Notes: generated by a model from the sequence alone, not told the origin. Numbered from the stretch's first letter, positions 32,689 through 63,115 are shown. The stretch: 64,000 nt of DNA from Bugulina stolonifera (GCA_935421135.1 OW285188.1:19817233-19881232); one strand, 5' to 3'. Numbers and translations are program-made.

Positions 32689-35600
32689 ATGACTCTTTTC
32701 CATATACTAATATCTGTGCTAGGAACAATATCTTGGGCTACCGAAGTAGTCACCACAACGCCACCAGTGGATATATATTGGAACAGAACTAATGATATGT
32801 AAGTATTCTACTACATCTCATGAAGTAATAATGTTTTGTTTATCTTCGAATATAAAATCATATACTGGTAGCATGGAGAATTCTTACATAGGTTGTGCTG
32901 CACAATGATTTATTGTGAATTTGCGAAAGTTCAAAAATAAAATTTGAAAACCGGAGTTTGGTAAAGCACCGTCAACTTACTGAAACATAAAATCAATTGC
33001 AAACCACATCTTGCTAACCAACTCGACAGACATGTAGAAATAGGTCAAATGTAGCTGTGTCCAGCTTAGGCCTGCTGTCTGTTTACTCTTATCTGTTCTA
33101 GTATTTACTGTATGTGATAGCCCAATAGAGATGTAGACAAGAAACTTCAGAGTACAATAAAAGCAAAGGCTAACATAGTAAAATAAGTATTGTTGCTACA
33201 TTATAACATAATAAATATAAATATGTTTATGTGTTATCTCTATTGTATATTATAGTAGTTGCAGTGTAGATTCAGCTCCAGTCTACATAAATTATATTAT
33301 ATTGAAATAAAATGTAAAGCTAATGCTGTGATTAATGTCGGGTTTGTGAGTTGAGAAGCAATATCAAGGATTATCGTTATGACTTAATATGAATATTATA
33401 TCCATATTTTATCATCATTGGTAATAAATGCCAGACTGGAATAGAATCATAATATCCACTACTGTCCAATCAACACAGGAAGCCTTTCTGGCTTTTAACT
33501 GACTAAATATTGCTTTAAATAATGTTAATGACAAATTTAATTAGTAGTTATAATAGTGCCTGTCTTACTATGCATGAGAAATTAACTCATCTCATCTGTC
33601 GCAAGTTTTCATTTGAAAGTATTTGCTCATATAAGAGTGTTGCGTGTAAACTGCTAATCCCCCATCATGAGTTCAGTCAATCAGCTTCTGAAATGAAATT
33701 GATTTTTTTTTTAAATTCAATGATTACTTTGTCACATAATACACATTGACAAACTAGATGCCTTCATATGCTCTACTTATAAATGTCACTCTTGCTGTCC
33801 ATCACTCGCTAGCAACCCAATTATTTGATGATACTCAGGGCATATAATTACAGCTCTAGAGCCGTTGTCTGCTATCAATTCAGAGGCTATAATTTTGACA
33901 CATTCCCTGTATTATTAGGCTGCTTCAGTTCTGTCATTATAATAATATTTATGAATAGTGATGCAGATGTTCCAGACTGATTAACTGACTAAGTGATAAC
34001 AGAGTGTAGCTGAAGTCAGTCGTCAGTCACACATTCTGCTAACCTACCTGTAGTACCTCCCCTTAGCTGACTGCTACCGGACGTTTGTTTGTAAACTGAC
34101 TGCTAGCAGTACTGTACAATGTTGGCAAATTTACCCTAAAAACCCCAAAGTGCGTGTCTCGATGTACAAATGAATGAACACTATTTGTGAAGTGTCGGTA
34201 AACACCACTCACTACTTGTTAGCAACCATAAACTGGTTTGGTTAGTTGTATTAGAAGTGCATGTATGGTGTATTATAATGAAATAGCTTAGATTATTAGC
34301 TACACAGTGCATAAGCAGAGGTTATGAAGAATTTTTAATCATATAAATATTTGAATGTTGATGGAGTCACGGGTACTTAGAGTTAGACTTGATCTCATTG
34401 CCTCTTCACCTTCACCAGACCGTGTCAGTACGGGCAATGATTTCACATCCACGCCCAGCCTTATTAGCAGTCTTATGTGAACACACTGACATTCACTCCC
34501 GGAAACCATCAAACTCTACATTGCCTGTGGAAATCTCAACTGTGGAGAGGTCATCTGGCTATTTGACATTCTTAACTTCTAGTTTACCTCCTTCACCATA
34601 TAGACAATGCTATCATAGTATGTAAAGCTGTCGTCCTGGGAGTTTTATGTGGACTTAATATATCTGAATGGTTACTATTAACTTAGATTGGAATGGCATC
34701 ACATTAGAGTAGACTACTTCCACTGTATCTGATCTTGCTAAATATAAAGTTTTAAAAGATGGTTTCAAGTATTAGCAATCTGTCTTGACATCTGATTATC
34801 GTGGAGATAGACATGAAAATGTTTTACATTGCTTGTCTGGGCAGTTTGAGTTTGATCTCATCACTTTTAATATAAAATAGGATATGAACTCAAATCTATA
34901 TCATTGAATGGAATTGGAAACTGATTTCATCTGAAATGATCAATACGGAAAGCTGATGTCAAATTCACAGTAGTTCACGCCCTCAGTACCGATATCCTGA
35001 GGTTTTAGGGAAAATTTGCAATAGAAATTCTGACAAAACTTCCAGTTACCATGAACTTCTACCCACATCTGACCAAATACAATTTGTATGCATAAGCAAT
35101 AGTCACTCAATAGAATTTTTAATCATTATTATAATCACATTAGCACTTCAACCTTGTCATGGATTATCAATTTAACTGCTAGTAGGCGCAATTCTATGGT
35201 AACAACTGCTAACAACAGTCATACTATTTGGATACAAATGGTTGCATGGCCAGGAATTCACAAATTTTAATAAAATTTACCTTTTTGTACAATTATAATA
35301 GCATTGTATACAGATTCCAATAAGCACTGCAGGCAATTGGCAGCACCAGTTACAATGACAACTATTAGTGGTGTTTGCGGTTAGTGAAGTATTTATTGAG
35401 TACTACCTGCTAAACCACTAATGATGATATAAATATGTGACTCTTGACTAGGTGTGGTAATTACCAGCTAGGTGAGAACTGAAAAATAAACAACACTACT
35501 ACAGAATATCTCCCTGATTATAATAGTCAGTTATCAACCCCTGCTTGGAATCCTTCATTTTGTTTACCATAAGCTTGTCAGTCTTGGTATAAGCTCTTAT

Positions 35601-38600
35601 AAGTAATTATTTATAGTCTGCTGCACTATCTAAGAGGTTCAATCTTTTGAGACTATTTCTACATTTTTTCTGATATTTCCAGTATCAGATATCATTTCTA
35701 AGTCCTTTTGTTTTCCAACCAAATTATTGTTTAATGTTCCACTTAATTACTACATATTAAATTTAGGGATTAATTTTCTCAAGCAACTGGTTATAAAGTG
35801 AGTCAGTAACTGCAACCCACCTGTAATTGTTTGAAAAGTTATGTTACTATTCACTTGATACAAATAGCACTAATAAAGAATAGAAGGATAAATATCCCAG
35901 CTAAGAATCTTTTGTCTCAGAATCTAATGGGATTTTAATCATAATATTGTATAAATGATTTCCAACAAAGGGGAAGCAAACATTGTTGGGCAGTCATCAT
36001 ATAAAGTAATGTTGAGTGTTTATTTTATACTCTGATCCCAATCTCTACACTTGGGATATTTTTGAAAAGAAACAATGTTATGGCTGAATTGACAGAGTCA
36101 AATCTAACAATATAAAGTGTTAATCCTTTCATCTATGCGGGATATGACTTTGGCAAGGATGCAAACTTTTTCCACAAGACTAGGTCGCTCTGATCACAAT
36201 GTTATTACAGCTTTGCTGGCTTGGAGTGACTTTGGCAGCTAATGTACCAGTCTGTACTGTGTATAACGATACTGGTTGAAAATTTGTCAAAAGAGTTTTG
36301 GCTTTCACCAGTGAAAGTAAATAGTTAATCAAACTTTGTTCACAATAACGAGCTGTTTATGAGCCACACTTATGCTAACAAGTAAATATATGGTTTAAAG
36401 GAAAGTTACATATTTATTTTAGATGCAGTTCCATGTCACAGCGATCTATTGTTGATATTCTAGATAGATGCATTCAATAAGCATAGGTCGCTGCTTGCTC
36501 TCACTCCATTACTAAAACAAATTGTTCTCCATTGAAAAGGTACAATTAGTAAAATAAATTTATAAACTGTTAAATTGCCGCCGTACACAAAGGTAATGTG
36601 CGACTGTCAACAAAAGAAATCCTTGCAAGTCAACTTGTAACTAGAGAACAGGGAATAAGAATATGGTTTCCACCGTCGCCACCTTTTCATAAAAACTAGG
36701 CGTAGACTGCTTTCAGACTGCACCTTGTGATGTCATATTTATATTACTCAATTGATAGAATTATTGATACTACCTGCTAAATAGAGACAAGGAAGATGTG
36801 ATACCAATATTAATATAGCACTACTCTGGGCTATAAAGCTAGTATAGATATAAACTATGCATCTGTGGGTCTATTATAGCACCACGCTGAATCTTTATGG
36901 TGTAGATTGATATTACTCTTTTGGGAAAAAGAATGTAGATCTCTGCCCTTGGTCTTGTGATATTGTATGAAGAATGAGAACTCTATGTTTCTAAGAGTTT
37001 TACAGATGACATCAATAGTATCTTGTGGTTGAGTAATGTTTTTGGGATTGTTTAAAAAGTATATTTGGTAATAAGTTAGATGAATTCATACTCGAATATC
37101 TATTGATTTGCAGTGAAAAATTGGTTTTCCAAAATTTATGGTCATTAAAGTTTCAGGATTTTTTTCTGAAAAGCTTTTGATTAGCGTGGAAAGGTATGAT
37201 ATTTACTATCATTATACTTCATTTCATAATAAAATAGAGTTAATTAACTCATTCAGAGTATCGCATTATGATCATTAATATACACATGGATGCATCTGCC
37301 TTTCCACTCCCTTGTCTGCGCTTCAGATTTATCATTCATCATTTTGCCTCCATCTAATTTTACAGCATACCTCCCCATCCTTCTTGCTGTGTGGTAGGCT
37401 ATACAGTGTGGGTAGGCTATACAGTGTGGTAGGCTATGCAGTGTGGTAGGCCTAGGGCTTAGGCTATGCAGTGTGGTAGGCTATGCGGCCTACATGGTAC
37501 ATGTACACATGGTGTGTACACACATTTCTGGGTGTCATAATATGATGTCATTCGTCTCCTTTCCACCTTCCTCATACAGATAATAACTTCAACTTTATGG
37601 ACAAACTAAACGTTGCCAATAAATGCATCAGCTCTCTTGATCACTTCCCCTGCCAGTGTATGGGAATCATACTATCCAACAGATGTGGGCAGATATCCAT
37701 AGCATATATTATTATAATATGTAGCTGTGATATTGGAATAGTTGGAGAGGAGGTGTCTATGTGACTATTTATACCCCTTACATATATATGTATAGTAACC
37801 TACTTAATGTGTAAATTTGTTTACACTGTTGGTGCTATTCACTTGATTTCCAATTTGTATGCCAATAAGTAGAATAAACTAAGATGTTTCAACTTTGAAG
37901 ATATCTCACAAAACCAAGTTGATAATATCATAATACTTAGATCAATGTGTCATATTAGATAGCAGGGTACATCAGTTGCATAGCCATGAATCAGGAGGTT
38001 TTATTGGCTCAGCTACTGCCCGGCATCAAAACTTCGAACAACAAATTTACATGAGGTGGCAAAAAATGGTGTGACCTGCTCATAAATATACAGTGCTCAA
38101 GGCATAATGTTTATGGGTGTACATGGTAAACTTGTAATCAGTAATATTATTATACAAAAACTACCTGCAAGTACTTCTCTCAGTTTGCTTTTGGTCAGGG
38201 AGAATATTTACAATTTCACCATATACTCGCCTTATGCTAGAGTTTATAATAAAAAGAGTATTCACTGTTCAGTCAGCCGACTCACTGAAGGATATTTTAT
38301 TGCTATAAATATAAACTAGAGTTGAGCCAACTAGACTAGTACTTGAGAGTTCCTACTAGGGGTGTTGTCATGAAATTGATGGATATTAATTAGTGTTGCA
38401 AGCAAAATTATAAAAAAAACCTTGTTATTAAATGTAAGTTTTGTAATAGTATTTAATCACTACCTGTAAGGCAAAAGGCAAAGTGACATTGCTCTGCCTC
38501 TTTGCAGACCTCTATATAGCAGCTAGACATACTCTATTGTTCTAGCAGGCTAATATTATTTGCTTAGAATTGTAAACAGTTGAGCATTGTTGATGTAACA

Positions 38601-41600
38601 AAGTCTATAGCAAACATGGCCCCCTCCACTGCCATGCAAACTCTATTATAATACACACGTATCATAGCCCAATTATGTTATAGCACCTGCTTATAGCTAG
38701 AAATTTCCTTCACTGCAAGTGAAAGACACTTTATTGTTCCTTAGAAAAATGTTGTTACCTTTTGATAATTGCTGGTTGAACAAAATGAAATTGTTAAGAA
38801 TTCTGTCACTAATATGCAAGAATGGTCTCATTGACATTTTGTTGGTATTACGTTGATGAGGTTCGAATCGATACCTCTCTATGTGTTCATTCTTTTTGAT
38901 GATAATATAAGTAAATCAGTGCTTTGTAGTGTCTTTTCACTCCCACATAAGCTAATACTACTTGGCTTTCTAAACAAAAGCAAACAGTACTGATGAACTG
39001 GACTGAATAAAGATTTTATGAGTGAAAAGAAGACCCATTTGTATACATTTCTATGATAAAAGTATGAGCATGTGATTACTTCTTGCAAGTCCAACCAGAG
39101 ATTTTATCTTCGTATAGTTCATTCAGATTCAAACGTGGATGGTAAGCCAATCTCTCACCAGGGCAGTATAACTAATAATTGGAAATATGACACAAGCTTT
39201 GTAACATTATGACTGAAAGTATCATATTTTTTTAATTCCTTGCGTGCCAATATTATTAAAATTATTCATTTCTTCAGGTTTGTTTACACATTTGTAGCAG
39301 TCTACTAATGAACATATAAATAGCTCATTAGTAATTCAATTAATTACCAAATATAACCTATTTCATGATATAAACATCTGTCAGTTTCATACAGCTCTCT
39401 ATCCCAGTCTACTAGTACTCTTTCTCTGTCTTCTGTTCTGCAGTCCTCTGTTCCACGCCTCCACCATCCATCTTCATTATTATTAATTAAATAACATTGA
39501 ATAAGGTCTGCCATCTAATTGATTTCTTGTTGTCTTAAATTAACTATGAAATTCTGCTAAAATAATGGAATATTTATGATAATTTCTTAGTGCACTCAGA
39601 CAGTCCATCATAGTCAACATTTTTAATTACAACTCCAAGCAGTTCCCTGTTTAGAATTAATTCGAGCTTTCTTAAGATTTGTGAAGAGTTAAAACCATGG
39701 CTAGTTTTATTTTATTTCGTTGTAAGACAATAATATGTTACACCTGTGCGGTATTTCCTAACATAGCAAACACTTATAATACTTATACTATGCCAAGTAA
39801 TATCCTACTTTTAATAAATAAAATGGCAGTAATCTTTGTACAAGGTACTGTGTCATGTAATGCAGGTAGTACAAGGTGTTTTGTCTTGTAATGCATGTAT
39901 TTTCTTCTGCAAGGAGGTGATTCTCTCTGTATTCCACCTCATCAATATATAGTTTTTACATGGGAACCTTTTTATAAGAACATAAATCAGCATTAGTTTG
40001 ATTAGCTAAATACCGTGACATCTGTGTAGTAGTTGTACCCTGAGAGAGTTTTCTATTGTCACATCACGTAGGTATGGCTTCCACAGAGCCTTCTGTAAGA
40101 TTATCGGGCCACCTTTTGTCAGTGTTACCCAATATGACAATATTATTATTATTGATGGCCAGAAGAAACTTGATATCTGTCATCACTGCTAATGTTTGTT
40201 CTGTTGAATACGAAAAGCAGTCTAGTTCTTCACAAACCTGACGCTCTGTTAATTTATTATAGATTTTTACGGAATAATAATGATCACATTGTACAAGTTC
40301 AAATAAAAGAAAGAATTAGATTCCTTTGTCCATTTTACGATGAGGGGAGCAGAGCAGAGAACGAGATAGAGCATTATATCATATACAGGGTAAGTAATAG
40401 TTATACTCTTGTAAGTCATGTATGATGTTCATCAACTGATCCTTTCAAATAGTCAAGTTATACTTTACATTACTTTGCAGACTAATGAAGTTGTCATACC
40501 TTGCTACATTATATTAGCCTATATAGTGGAATTCATTAGGGTGTTTATCAATTGATATAATAATATATAACATATTGCAAGGTAGTATCAGTATCCGAAC
40601 TGTTGAACAATCCTACATCTTACCTTTGTCCTTCATCTTGTGCCCCACTGAGTTGGCTTGAATGTTGTTTAGAAATTATATGTTATTATCCATTAAAGTC
40701 TCTCATGTTCTATTATTCACACTTCTATTGTATGTGAAGATCGTAAGCGAAGATATCATTGCTGATTGCATGCAGCATGAAAGCTCTAAAGAGAATTGTT
40801 AAACATTGCGTGTAACCTATGCTTACTAAAATATTTTAAGTGTAGTGTTGTCTTCAATTCATGTATAAGATTAAATTCTAGAATATAGTTGAAGAAATTA
40901 TTGGCCACAATGTAGATTTTGCTGATTGTATCTCCATTCATAATACAAGTATGTGTATGCTGCTTTTAGCTTCCAAAGAGGTACTATGACTCGTGTTATA
41001 TACCGAGTAACGCAAACGAGGCTCAACTCCGCACACAGTACGGGATAGAGAAAGTACACAACTGTAGCTCTCCGTATGACCAATCCGTATTCACATCTAT
41101 AATAGACACTTTCACTGCATTACCTGGCAGCTTTGGTGGCCTTGCCTACAGATCAGGCCAGGAGTACTATTTCACATGTAAGTTGGGGTCTGAGTTTGAG
41201 TGGTAGCGTAGTGTGTGTAGGCCACACTCTTCTAGTCATTCATACACATTATTTAGAAGGAGGTATGTGTAATACCTTTCAGTTTTTATATTTGGCACAG
41301 TCAGCATGTCTGATACATAGCAGATAGTGGAACGGAAGGTTGGTAGTTCAGCATATCTGTAGCCCCACCCTTAACTACCAATTTAGACGTGTTTACTTTA
41401 CTTTGTTACTCCCATAGTAAAGTAGTTTACTATTCACTGCCCATGTGTACACGTAGGCCTATATATTATACATGTATATATTGAACTACTTTGTAGTAAT
41501 ATACAGGACTAAAATGCTAATCCGCTGTACTAAATAGGATATTATTAGCAATTATGGACAAAAAACTTGATGGACAGGTTTTCAAGAAGTCATTTTAACA

Positions 41601-44600
41601 CCTGTTGTAGTTATAATTTATCTAATTAATTAAATTAGCTGAAGAATTCCACAGTGTTAATGTGATAGTTCTGTTTCTGGTTGTAGCTATATCTACTGGA
41701 GCCGCTGGTGGTCTTCATAACAGGCTCTCAGCTCACAGTGCCTGTAAGAAATATAACATGAAGGCCATCGTCAGAGTCTGCTGTAATGATAGTAAGTATT
41801 GTTATGAATTCCATCATGCTTTGACAGCACACAGATTCTCCTTGTCAAATATTGTTTGGGTGTAAAATCTGATGATGCCGAAGAGTGAGCCGCCAGTCTG
41901 ATATTTCCTCTCTCTAGTCTTGAGTTGGTTGAGTAGAGATATCGTTAATAGTTGGACAAGAGCTCTGTTGGTGCAGAGAAGTCTGGGCTATACAGTATCT
42001 TCTCTCGTTGATTTCCCTTGCACTCGAGACAGGGTGATTTTGTAATATACTACACACTTGTACTACTTCTCTCCAACGGATATAGAGTTTCAGAGCAGTG
42101 AACATGAATTATAGGTGTTCAATGGACCCATAATTTATATATGTGTTCTTAAATGAACATTAGCAATGTCCATAACACAATATGTCTCTACAGAACTACG
42201 TAGCCATGGGCAGAGAATAGAGACTGTTCGTCCATGCAATGCTTCATGGTTGGGTTGTGTTTAGTTATTAAGCGGTACAACTTATGAGTGATCTTACCAC
42301 ATAATACCATCTGTTTGGTAAAAAGTTGGACCAAGACATAGTTGTATTAGATCATTTAGTTCCTTAAAATCTTGAAAGTGAATAACAAATTTATGATGTG
42401 GGAACATACGGTTGCACTGCCAAAGTACATGGTACAGTTGTAATTTAGAGTTGATAAGTGGAAATGACAGTGTTTAGCCTCATACGTGCTGATATTTGGC
42501 AACTATTTTAATTTGGCCTTTGGTAACTAGTTGAATACTGATTACTTTTTACCAGATGCTACATTTACCTGCCCAACGGAGGCATCTAAATGTGACCAAA
42601 CACCAGGTATCAAAACTTTATTATACTTTTTAGTAGATATCTATTATATCACAGTCTAACCCTAACTGCCCTTCTAGCAGCACTATTTCAGTCTATTATT
42701 TCTCTCCTCAACTAGTAAATATTATCTCTTAGTTTGCTTGCATATGTTAGTCTAATATTATTTCATTGCTCAACACCAACCAGTTCCTACTCTACTAGCA
42801 ATAATGTAGTCTATGTCTGACTTCTTGATGACCATCTTGTGTTGTATTGTAACTAACTTCTAACAACAAGCTATAACTACTATTAGAAAGGGTACATTTA
42901 CATGTTGTATATTGTACCATCCTACAGCAGTCAGTATGTTACACACTCTCAGTGATCTACTATCACTCTGTGTCTAGTTTTATAGTGAACTTTCTAGTTA
43001 GTCACCAGTCACTTTATAGTCAGTGTACCTACACTGTACATACTTCATTATTTCGAACCCCAAAATTGTTAATTGCCCCAAAACCAAACATGGATTAACC
43101 TTGTCATCAGTTAGGGAGCTTTGGTCATCATTGTCCACTCTGACTCAGAGAAGCACTGTCATTTCTGTTGTATGGTCAAAGGATAGTGTCAGTTTGGGTA
43201 ACTAATTAGCCAGCTGCTGATTAGCTTGGTATTTCTGCTAGTCACCATTGCAGTATTTTTAACTTCAAACTAATTATTAGAGCAGAACTCTTCCTGTTGG
43301 ATGACAGATGTAATTCTATTGATATGTCATTCATATTCATCTGTATGTTGTAGCATTCACAGATCCTCCTATTGTAACCGGTGATCCTAACCCTCCAATG
43401 ACACCTACAGCTGGGCATTCTCTCCCCTCCACCACCCAGTCGAGTACTACACCACAGACTACAGTTACCTGGAGCGCTGTAACTTCACATATAAATAATA
43501 ATAATAGTAGAGGTATGTGTATGCTGATATCCCTGAGTAATGTACATGTACATGTATATACCAGGTTACCATAACTGTGTTTGCCTCTGTAAGCTATTGA
43601 CAAATATAGCTCTTGGGTCCACATGGGTTTGATTGCTCTATGAGAAAATCTGTAAATTCTTGGCCCAATTCCTTAGCATTTGTATAAAATGAAGGATAGG
43701 GCAACATAAAGGCCCATTCTCTGTGTCACTGAGAACACAATCCAGTCTATTGATACAGCAGGTGTCTTAGTTGGCATCCCACTATTATCATGTCTATTTA
43801 TTATTCAAAATTATGAATTCAATGAATGGTGATCAATTACACTCCAATGATATTATTTATATGATTAGTAATCACAGCATAATGCACTTCTAATAGTAAT
43901 GTATTTATATATCGTGTCCATCATATCCTTCATTAGTGGGTCATCATAAGCTAGTTTCTGTCTAATGACTGACTGAATGTATAACATTATCATACATAAC
44001 TTCATGAAGCTATTAACTAGATAGCTGTTACATATGCATGTATTTACTATTACTGTCTGAATGTGTGGTGTATAATGATTATATGATACAGTCATGTTAT
44101 ATAATTTGTCACTGTTGACTCAGGTTGTTTACACCTTGCACAATAAAAATCATCCTCTAGCACATACAATTAGGCATCTACTTCAAAAGTATCGGCTTGG
44201 CTCGCCCTCCCTATTGCATTTGGTCTTAGCCTGGAAACTGTAACACATAGACTTGTGTATAATTTACTTATTTGTCTATTTGAAAAACTTGAATTACTGT
44301 TAACAGTGCCGACAGTGTGTCTGAGTGTGTTTTTTGTGCAGTATTCATCAATAGAAACAATATTGACTTTTATTCTTAGGATAATGATGAAGTTGATCAC
44401 TATGTAGACACAATAACTCGCTGCTGAACCTATGTTTAGGTTTTTGATTTGTTTTGTCATTCAGTTGGCATTGACCGGTCGAAGTCTAATAAAGTGATGT
44501 GTTACTGCGGGCCTACTGTTGAGTGTGATTTTTTTGTAACTTTCTGTACATCCTTTCACAAATGACCATTACGAATCCAGTAGCACCAAACACCCAGCTG

Positions 44601-44809
44601 ACCCAGTGCTAAGTCAATTGCAAATCGTTCAGTTGCAATCCAACTTGGGTCTAACGTTTTTTTATATTTATATTTTAGCTACTAAAACCACCACATTTGA
44701 CTCGCTAATGGTGGACCCAGAAGTTAATAGTTATCACAAGATCTCTACATCAATATTCGTTATGATCTGCTCTCTAATACTGGGTAGAGTCGCTCAGGAT
44801 TTAACCTAG
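32689..44809 (+). CDS. EFN: Ephrin (Eph receptor ligand), complete in 7 exons
   Basis: Exons 32689-32798, 40263-40389, 40970-41177, 41687-41791, 42556-42606, 43354-43512 and 44679-44809 join in phase (2,0,1,1,1,1) to 296 residues. It is a cell-surface ligand for Eph receptor kinases. It opens with a signal peptide (MTLFHILISVLGTISWA), then the ephrin fold: IYWNRTND, HIVQVQIKERIRFLCPFY, HYIIYR, YYDSCYIPSNANEAQ, HNCSSPY, LAYRSGQEYYFTSIST, SACKKYNMKAIVRVCC. The four cysteines of the two ephrin disulfides are present (LCPFY, DSCY, HNCS, SACK), plus extra ones. A Thr/Ser/Pro stalk and NNNN follow. The C-terminus is hydrophobic (ISTSIFVMICSLILG) with only RVAQDLT after it, so a GPI signal is likelier than an ephrin-B tail. 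The start is chosen because an acceptor (CTTCACCACAG) at 32675 lies just upstream; an in-frame ATG at 32620 is the alternative. Confidence 0.93.
32799..40262 (+). other. Ephrin intron 1 (7.46 kb)
   Basis: Separates the signal-peptide exon from the ephrin fold. It contains a minisatellite (37388-37490) and no transposon I can delimit. A 78-codon ORF at 34389-34625 is open but its possible splice phases (1 in, 2 out) do not fit the ephrin gene. Such long first introns often hold enhancers; nothing specific was recognised. Confidence 0.6.
37388..37490. repeat. Minisatellite, 17-19-bp unit
   Basis: GTGTGGTAGGCTATACA-type units repeat about five times with small length changes (GGTAGGCTATGCAGT). 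It lies in ephrin intron 1. Confidence 0.8.
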
Positions 44810-47693
44810 AGTTAACTACGGGACTGTTTGCCTCAAAGATATTGCTTCTCCTACCGGTTCAGATAGCTTCCAATGAAAGATGGTGTGTACACAATGACAG
44901 CTAGGACAATCCTCTATATATTCAGTTGAGCATTGCTGACTAGAGAGTAGGAAGCACTACATTGCTCATGACATAATATGACAGGTGATTGATAGTAACT
45001 TTTTATATTATTATCTGTAATCTCTATCCTATAGGCTAAGTTTAGAGCAACTGACTATGCATATAGTTTACACTTTGGCATTGTGTATACATTTTTGCAT
45101 TCCTTATCAATTGAGTGATTTTTTTTCTCATAAATAGAAATTTGTTATATTGTATTTTTGTACTAAAAGTTAAAAGATACTGTAGTTTCTGTTAGGAGTA
45201 GACAACTCTCATGCTCAAAGTATGTTTTCAGTTTGCATTGTGGTTATAATTGTTATATTTTTATTTAAACACTGCTGATCTGAAATCCTTCCATCAGAGT
45301 TCCAGACTTTTAATTTGTTGGTTAGTTGAACCATGATTACATTACCAAGGTGCTATTTATTGGGTAGTGGGGTACTACATGTACATGCTAAAACTGTACA
45401 TATTCAATTATTTAAATTCTATATATTAGTGATAGCCTATATGTTATTGTAACAGATATAGTTTTCAATGCCTAATGCATTTAGTAATTGTACAAATATT
45501 ATGTAAAATAAATAATTTAAATTAACAAGAGTACCTGCTGTTCAGTGTGTAGGATTTCTAACTTCAAACTGTACTCCTGTATCACTGCCAAAGGATTGCA
45601 ACATTTGCCTACACTTACAAATGTAGGATTCTGGGATACATTGGATAGATGTACATGTACATATATCGCCCAGCTGTGTATATCCTCCTACTTAATATAT
45701 ACTGATATACGTAAAGGTGTTAATATGTAGCATGCCACCTGTTAGTAGCCAAAGTAGCAGAGTTGACTTGAGACTTGTGCACCTTCAACTAAATGATCAT
45801 ACAGACTTTGACAACTTTCACTATGCTGTAAAATGTGGAGTTGCAGTAAGACAGTTTCCTTGTGAGTCTAACACTCAATTGAACCACTAACATGAGAGGT
45901 TAGCTGGTTCAGTTATTTTTATGTTTTGGAGAAAAATGTTGAATCTGCACCTCCTAGTGTTGATTATAATCTTGAGGCTACTGGAGAAGTGAGAAGGAAA
46001 TGATAAATTGGTGTTTTGGTTATGACATCCCGTACCTTTAATCTTAGTTAAGAAAACAACTACAGAACTTTCATGAACATTTCCATTAGCATTGCTAGTG
46101 ATTCACAGTGCAATAACATGTTTGTTGTATTATATTTTTTAACAAGTTCAGACATACTAACCATAATATAGTTATTACTATTATGTTAATTATGCAAATA
46201 AGTATTAGTTTTGGTGATTCCAAATGAAATGAAACCAGGCGATTGATAGATGGATGAAGGTGGAGTTAATGCTGTGTAATCATATTACAATTATAAAATA
46301 CGTTATGTACAGTTTCAATACAATATTATTATACATTTTAGGTGCAAATAAAGAATATGATTATTGGGGCATGGGTAGGTTGGGCTTCAACAATTCTAAC
46401 TGTTCATAATTATTCCTTCATGCATCTATTTAGTGGCATAAATATCATACATATATTTTCTGCAGATAATTTAGATAGTCTTATGTTTTTCACTTTTTTC
46501 TATCACTCGCCCAATTAGGAGTAAGTTGTCACTTAGCTTGGTTATAATTACTTGCCACGTCTCACTGGTCAGCAAATTGACTCGGAGATAAATTATTTGG
46601 AGTTAAATGATTGGCTGGACTAGGTTCAGGCTCCAGCGTCCACTACTTGCTTATGCAAATCTTAAAGGATGCTTGTAGACATTTTATTATAATAATTATT
46701 TGTCTGGACTACTCTGGTGACAACATTAGTTGGTTGGTACCTAACATGTAAGACAGTAAACCATTGGAACTGCAACACACCCAGGTTCAATTTTCTTCCT
46801 GGCTAACCACTACCTAGTTCTTGCAGTTCAACTAAATCTCATGTTAATTTAATAATGCCTGCCTGTCTGTCATTGATGGAATGTCATCAAGTTGTCTAGA
46901 GCCAACTTTTAGATGATGGTAAACACTCCTCTGCCTGCCTGCTGGCTGGAGCATCCCTCCAACAGATTTCAAGGCACCTGAAAGTTGAACTAACAGCTTG
47001 GCATTCATGTGACTAGTCATAATCATGTTTGTATCTATAATTTTTTAATTCTTGGCTCATTTTGCTGTTTGCTTTTGAAAGTAACACTGCTACAAGTAAA
47101 TAGAACTAACATCCATGATTGCTCACTCACTTAAAAGTTACCCCTACTGAGTTATTGGTGAATATCTGGTATCATGCTAAAAAGAAACTTGAAACACCAA
47201 TATTTCTGGTCAAGAATTTTAGTTTTTCAAATAATTTTATAACATGTACATGTACATTAATATCCTTTGTTGTTAAGTTACAAGAAATCAGCTATGAACT
47301 CTTCATATCCTAGACAATAATATATTATTGTATGGCTGCAGTCTACAATTCAGTCAAACTATTGGAATATTAAATTCAATATTTAGGTTACAGTTAATTA
47401 AATATAACTGAAAAAAACCTGAATCGTACAGCAATTGATCCCAGGCAGAAATGTATACAATTTTCTCAGGATATCATAGCATATTAGGCCAGCCGCAAGT
47501 TGAGAAATAAACAGGTATAATATATTACAGGACCAGTAAATAACCAGTCTCTATGGCATATTATATAAATATATAATGATATTCAAATAAAATATTATTT
47601 ACACATAGGAAGTAACTGTCATCCAGTCACTGTTGGTCGTAGTGTGTAGGTTACATAGTTGTATAGAGTTCCATAAGATTCTAAGACCTTAAA
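44810..47693. other. Convergent intergenic region, ephrin 3' end to CSL 3' end
   Basis: Contains the 3' UTRs of both genes. No other gene is supported. A 60-codon minus-strand ORF at 46844-47026 has no recognised family. Confidence 0.5.
45507..45512 (+). promoter_or_regulatory. Possible ephrin poly(A) signal
   Basis: AATAAA ~700 nt after the ephrin stop codon. It is a chance-prone hexamer in AT-rich DNA; no supporting GT-rich element is clear. Confidence 0.25.
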
Positions 47694-63087
<15,394 letters not shown>

Positions 63088-63106
63088 TAGTTATTAAGAA
63101 GTAAAA

Positions 63107-63115
63107 TTTCCCACG
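63107..63115 (-). promoter_or_regulatory. CSL-binding site 20 bp upstream of the proposed CSL start
   Basis: The minus strand reads CGTGGGAAA, a perfect match to the YGTGRGAAM consensus bound by CSL. Two more matches lie at 63350-63358 (TGTGGGAAT) and 63739-63747 (TGTGGGAAA). Confidence 0.5.

Noticed and set aside
34389..34625. 78-codon ORF in ephrin intron 1
   Set aside because: Open and superficially exon-like, but starts on TTG, has no recognised family, and its splice phases do not fit the ephrin gene.
46844..47026. 60-codon minus-strand ORF between ephrin and CSL
   Set aside because: No family, no splice context; could be a repeat fragment.
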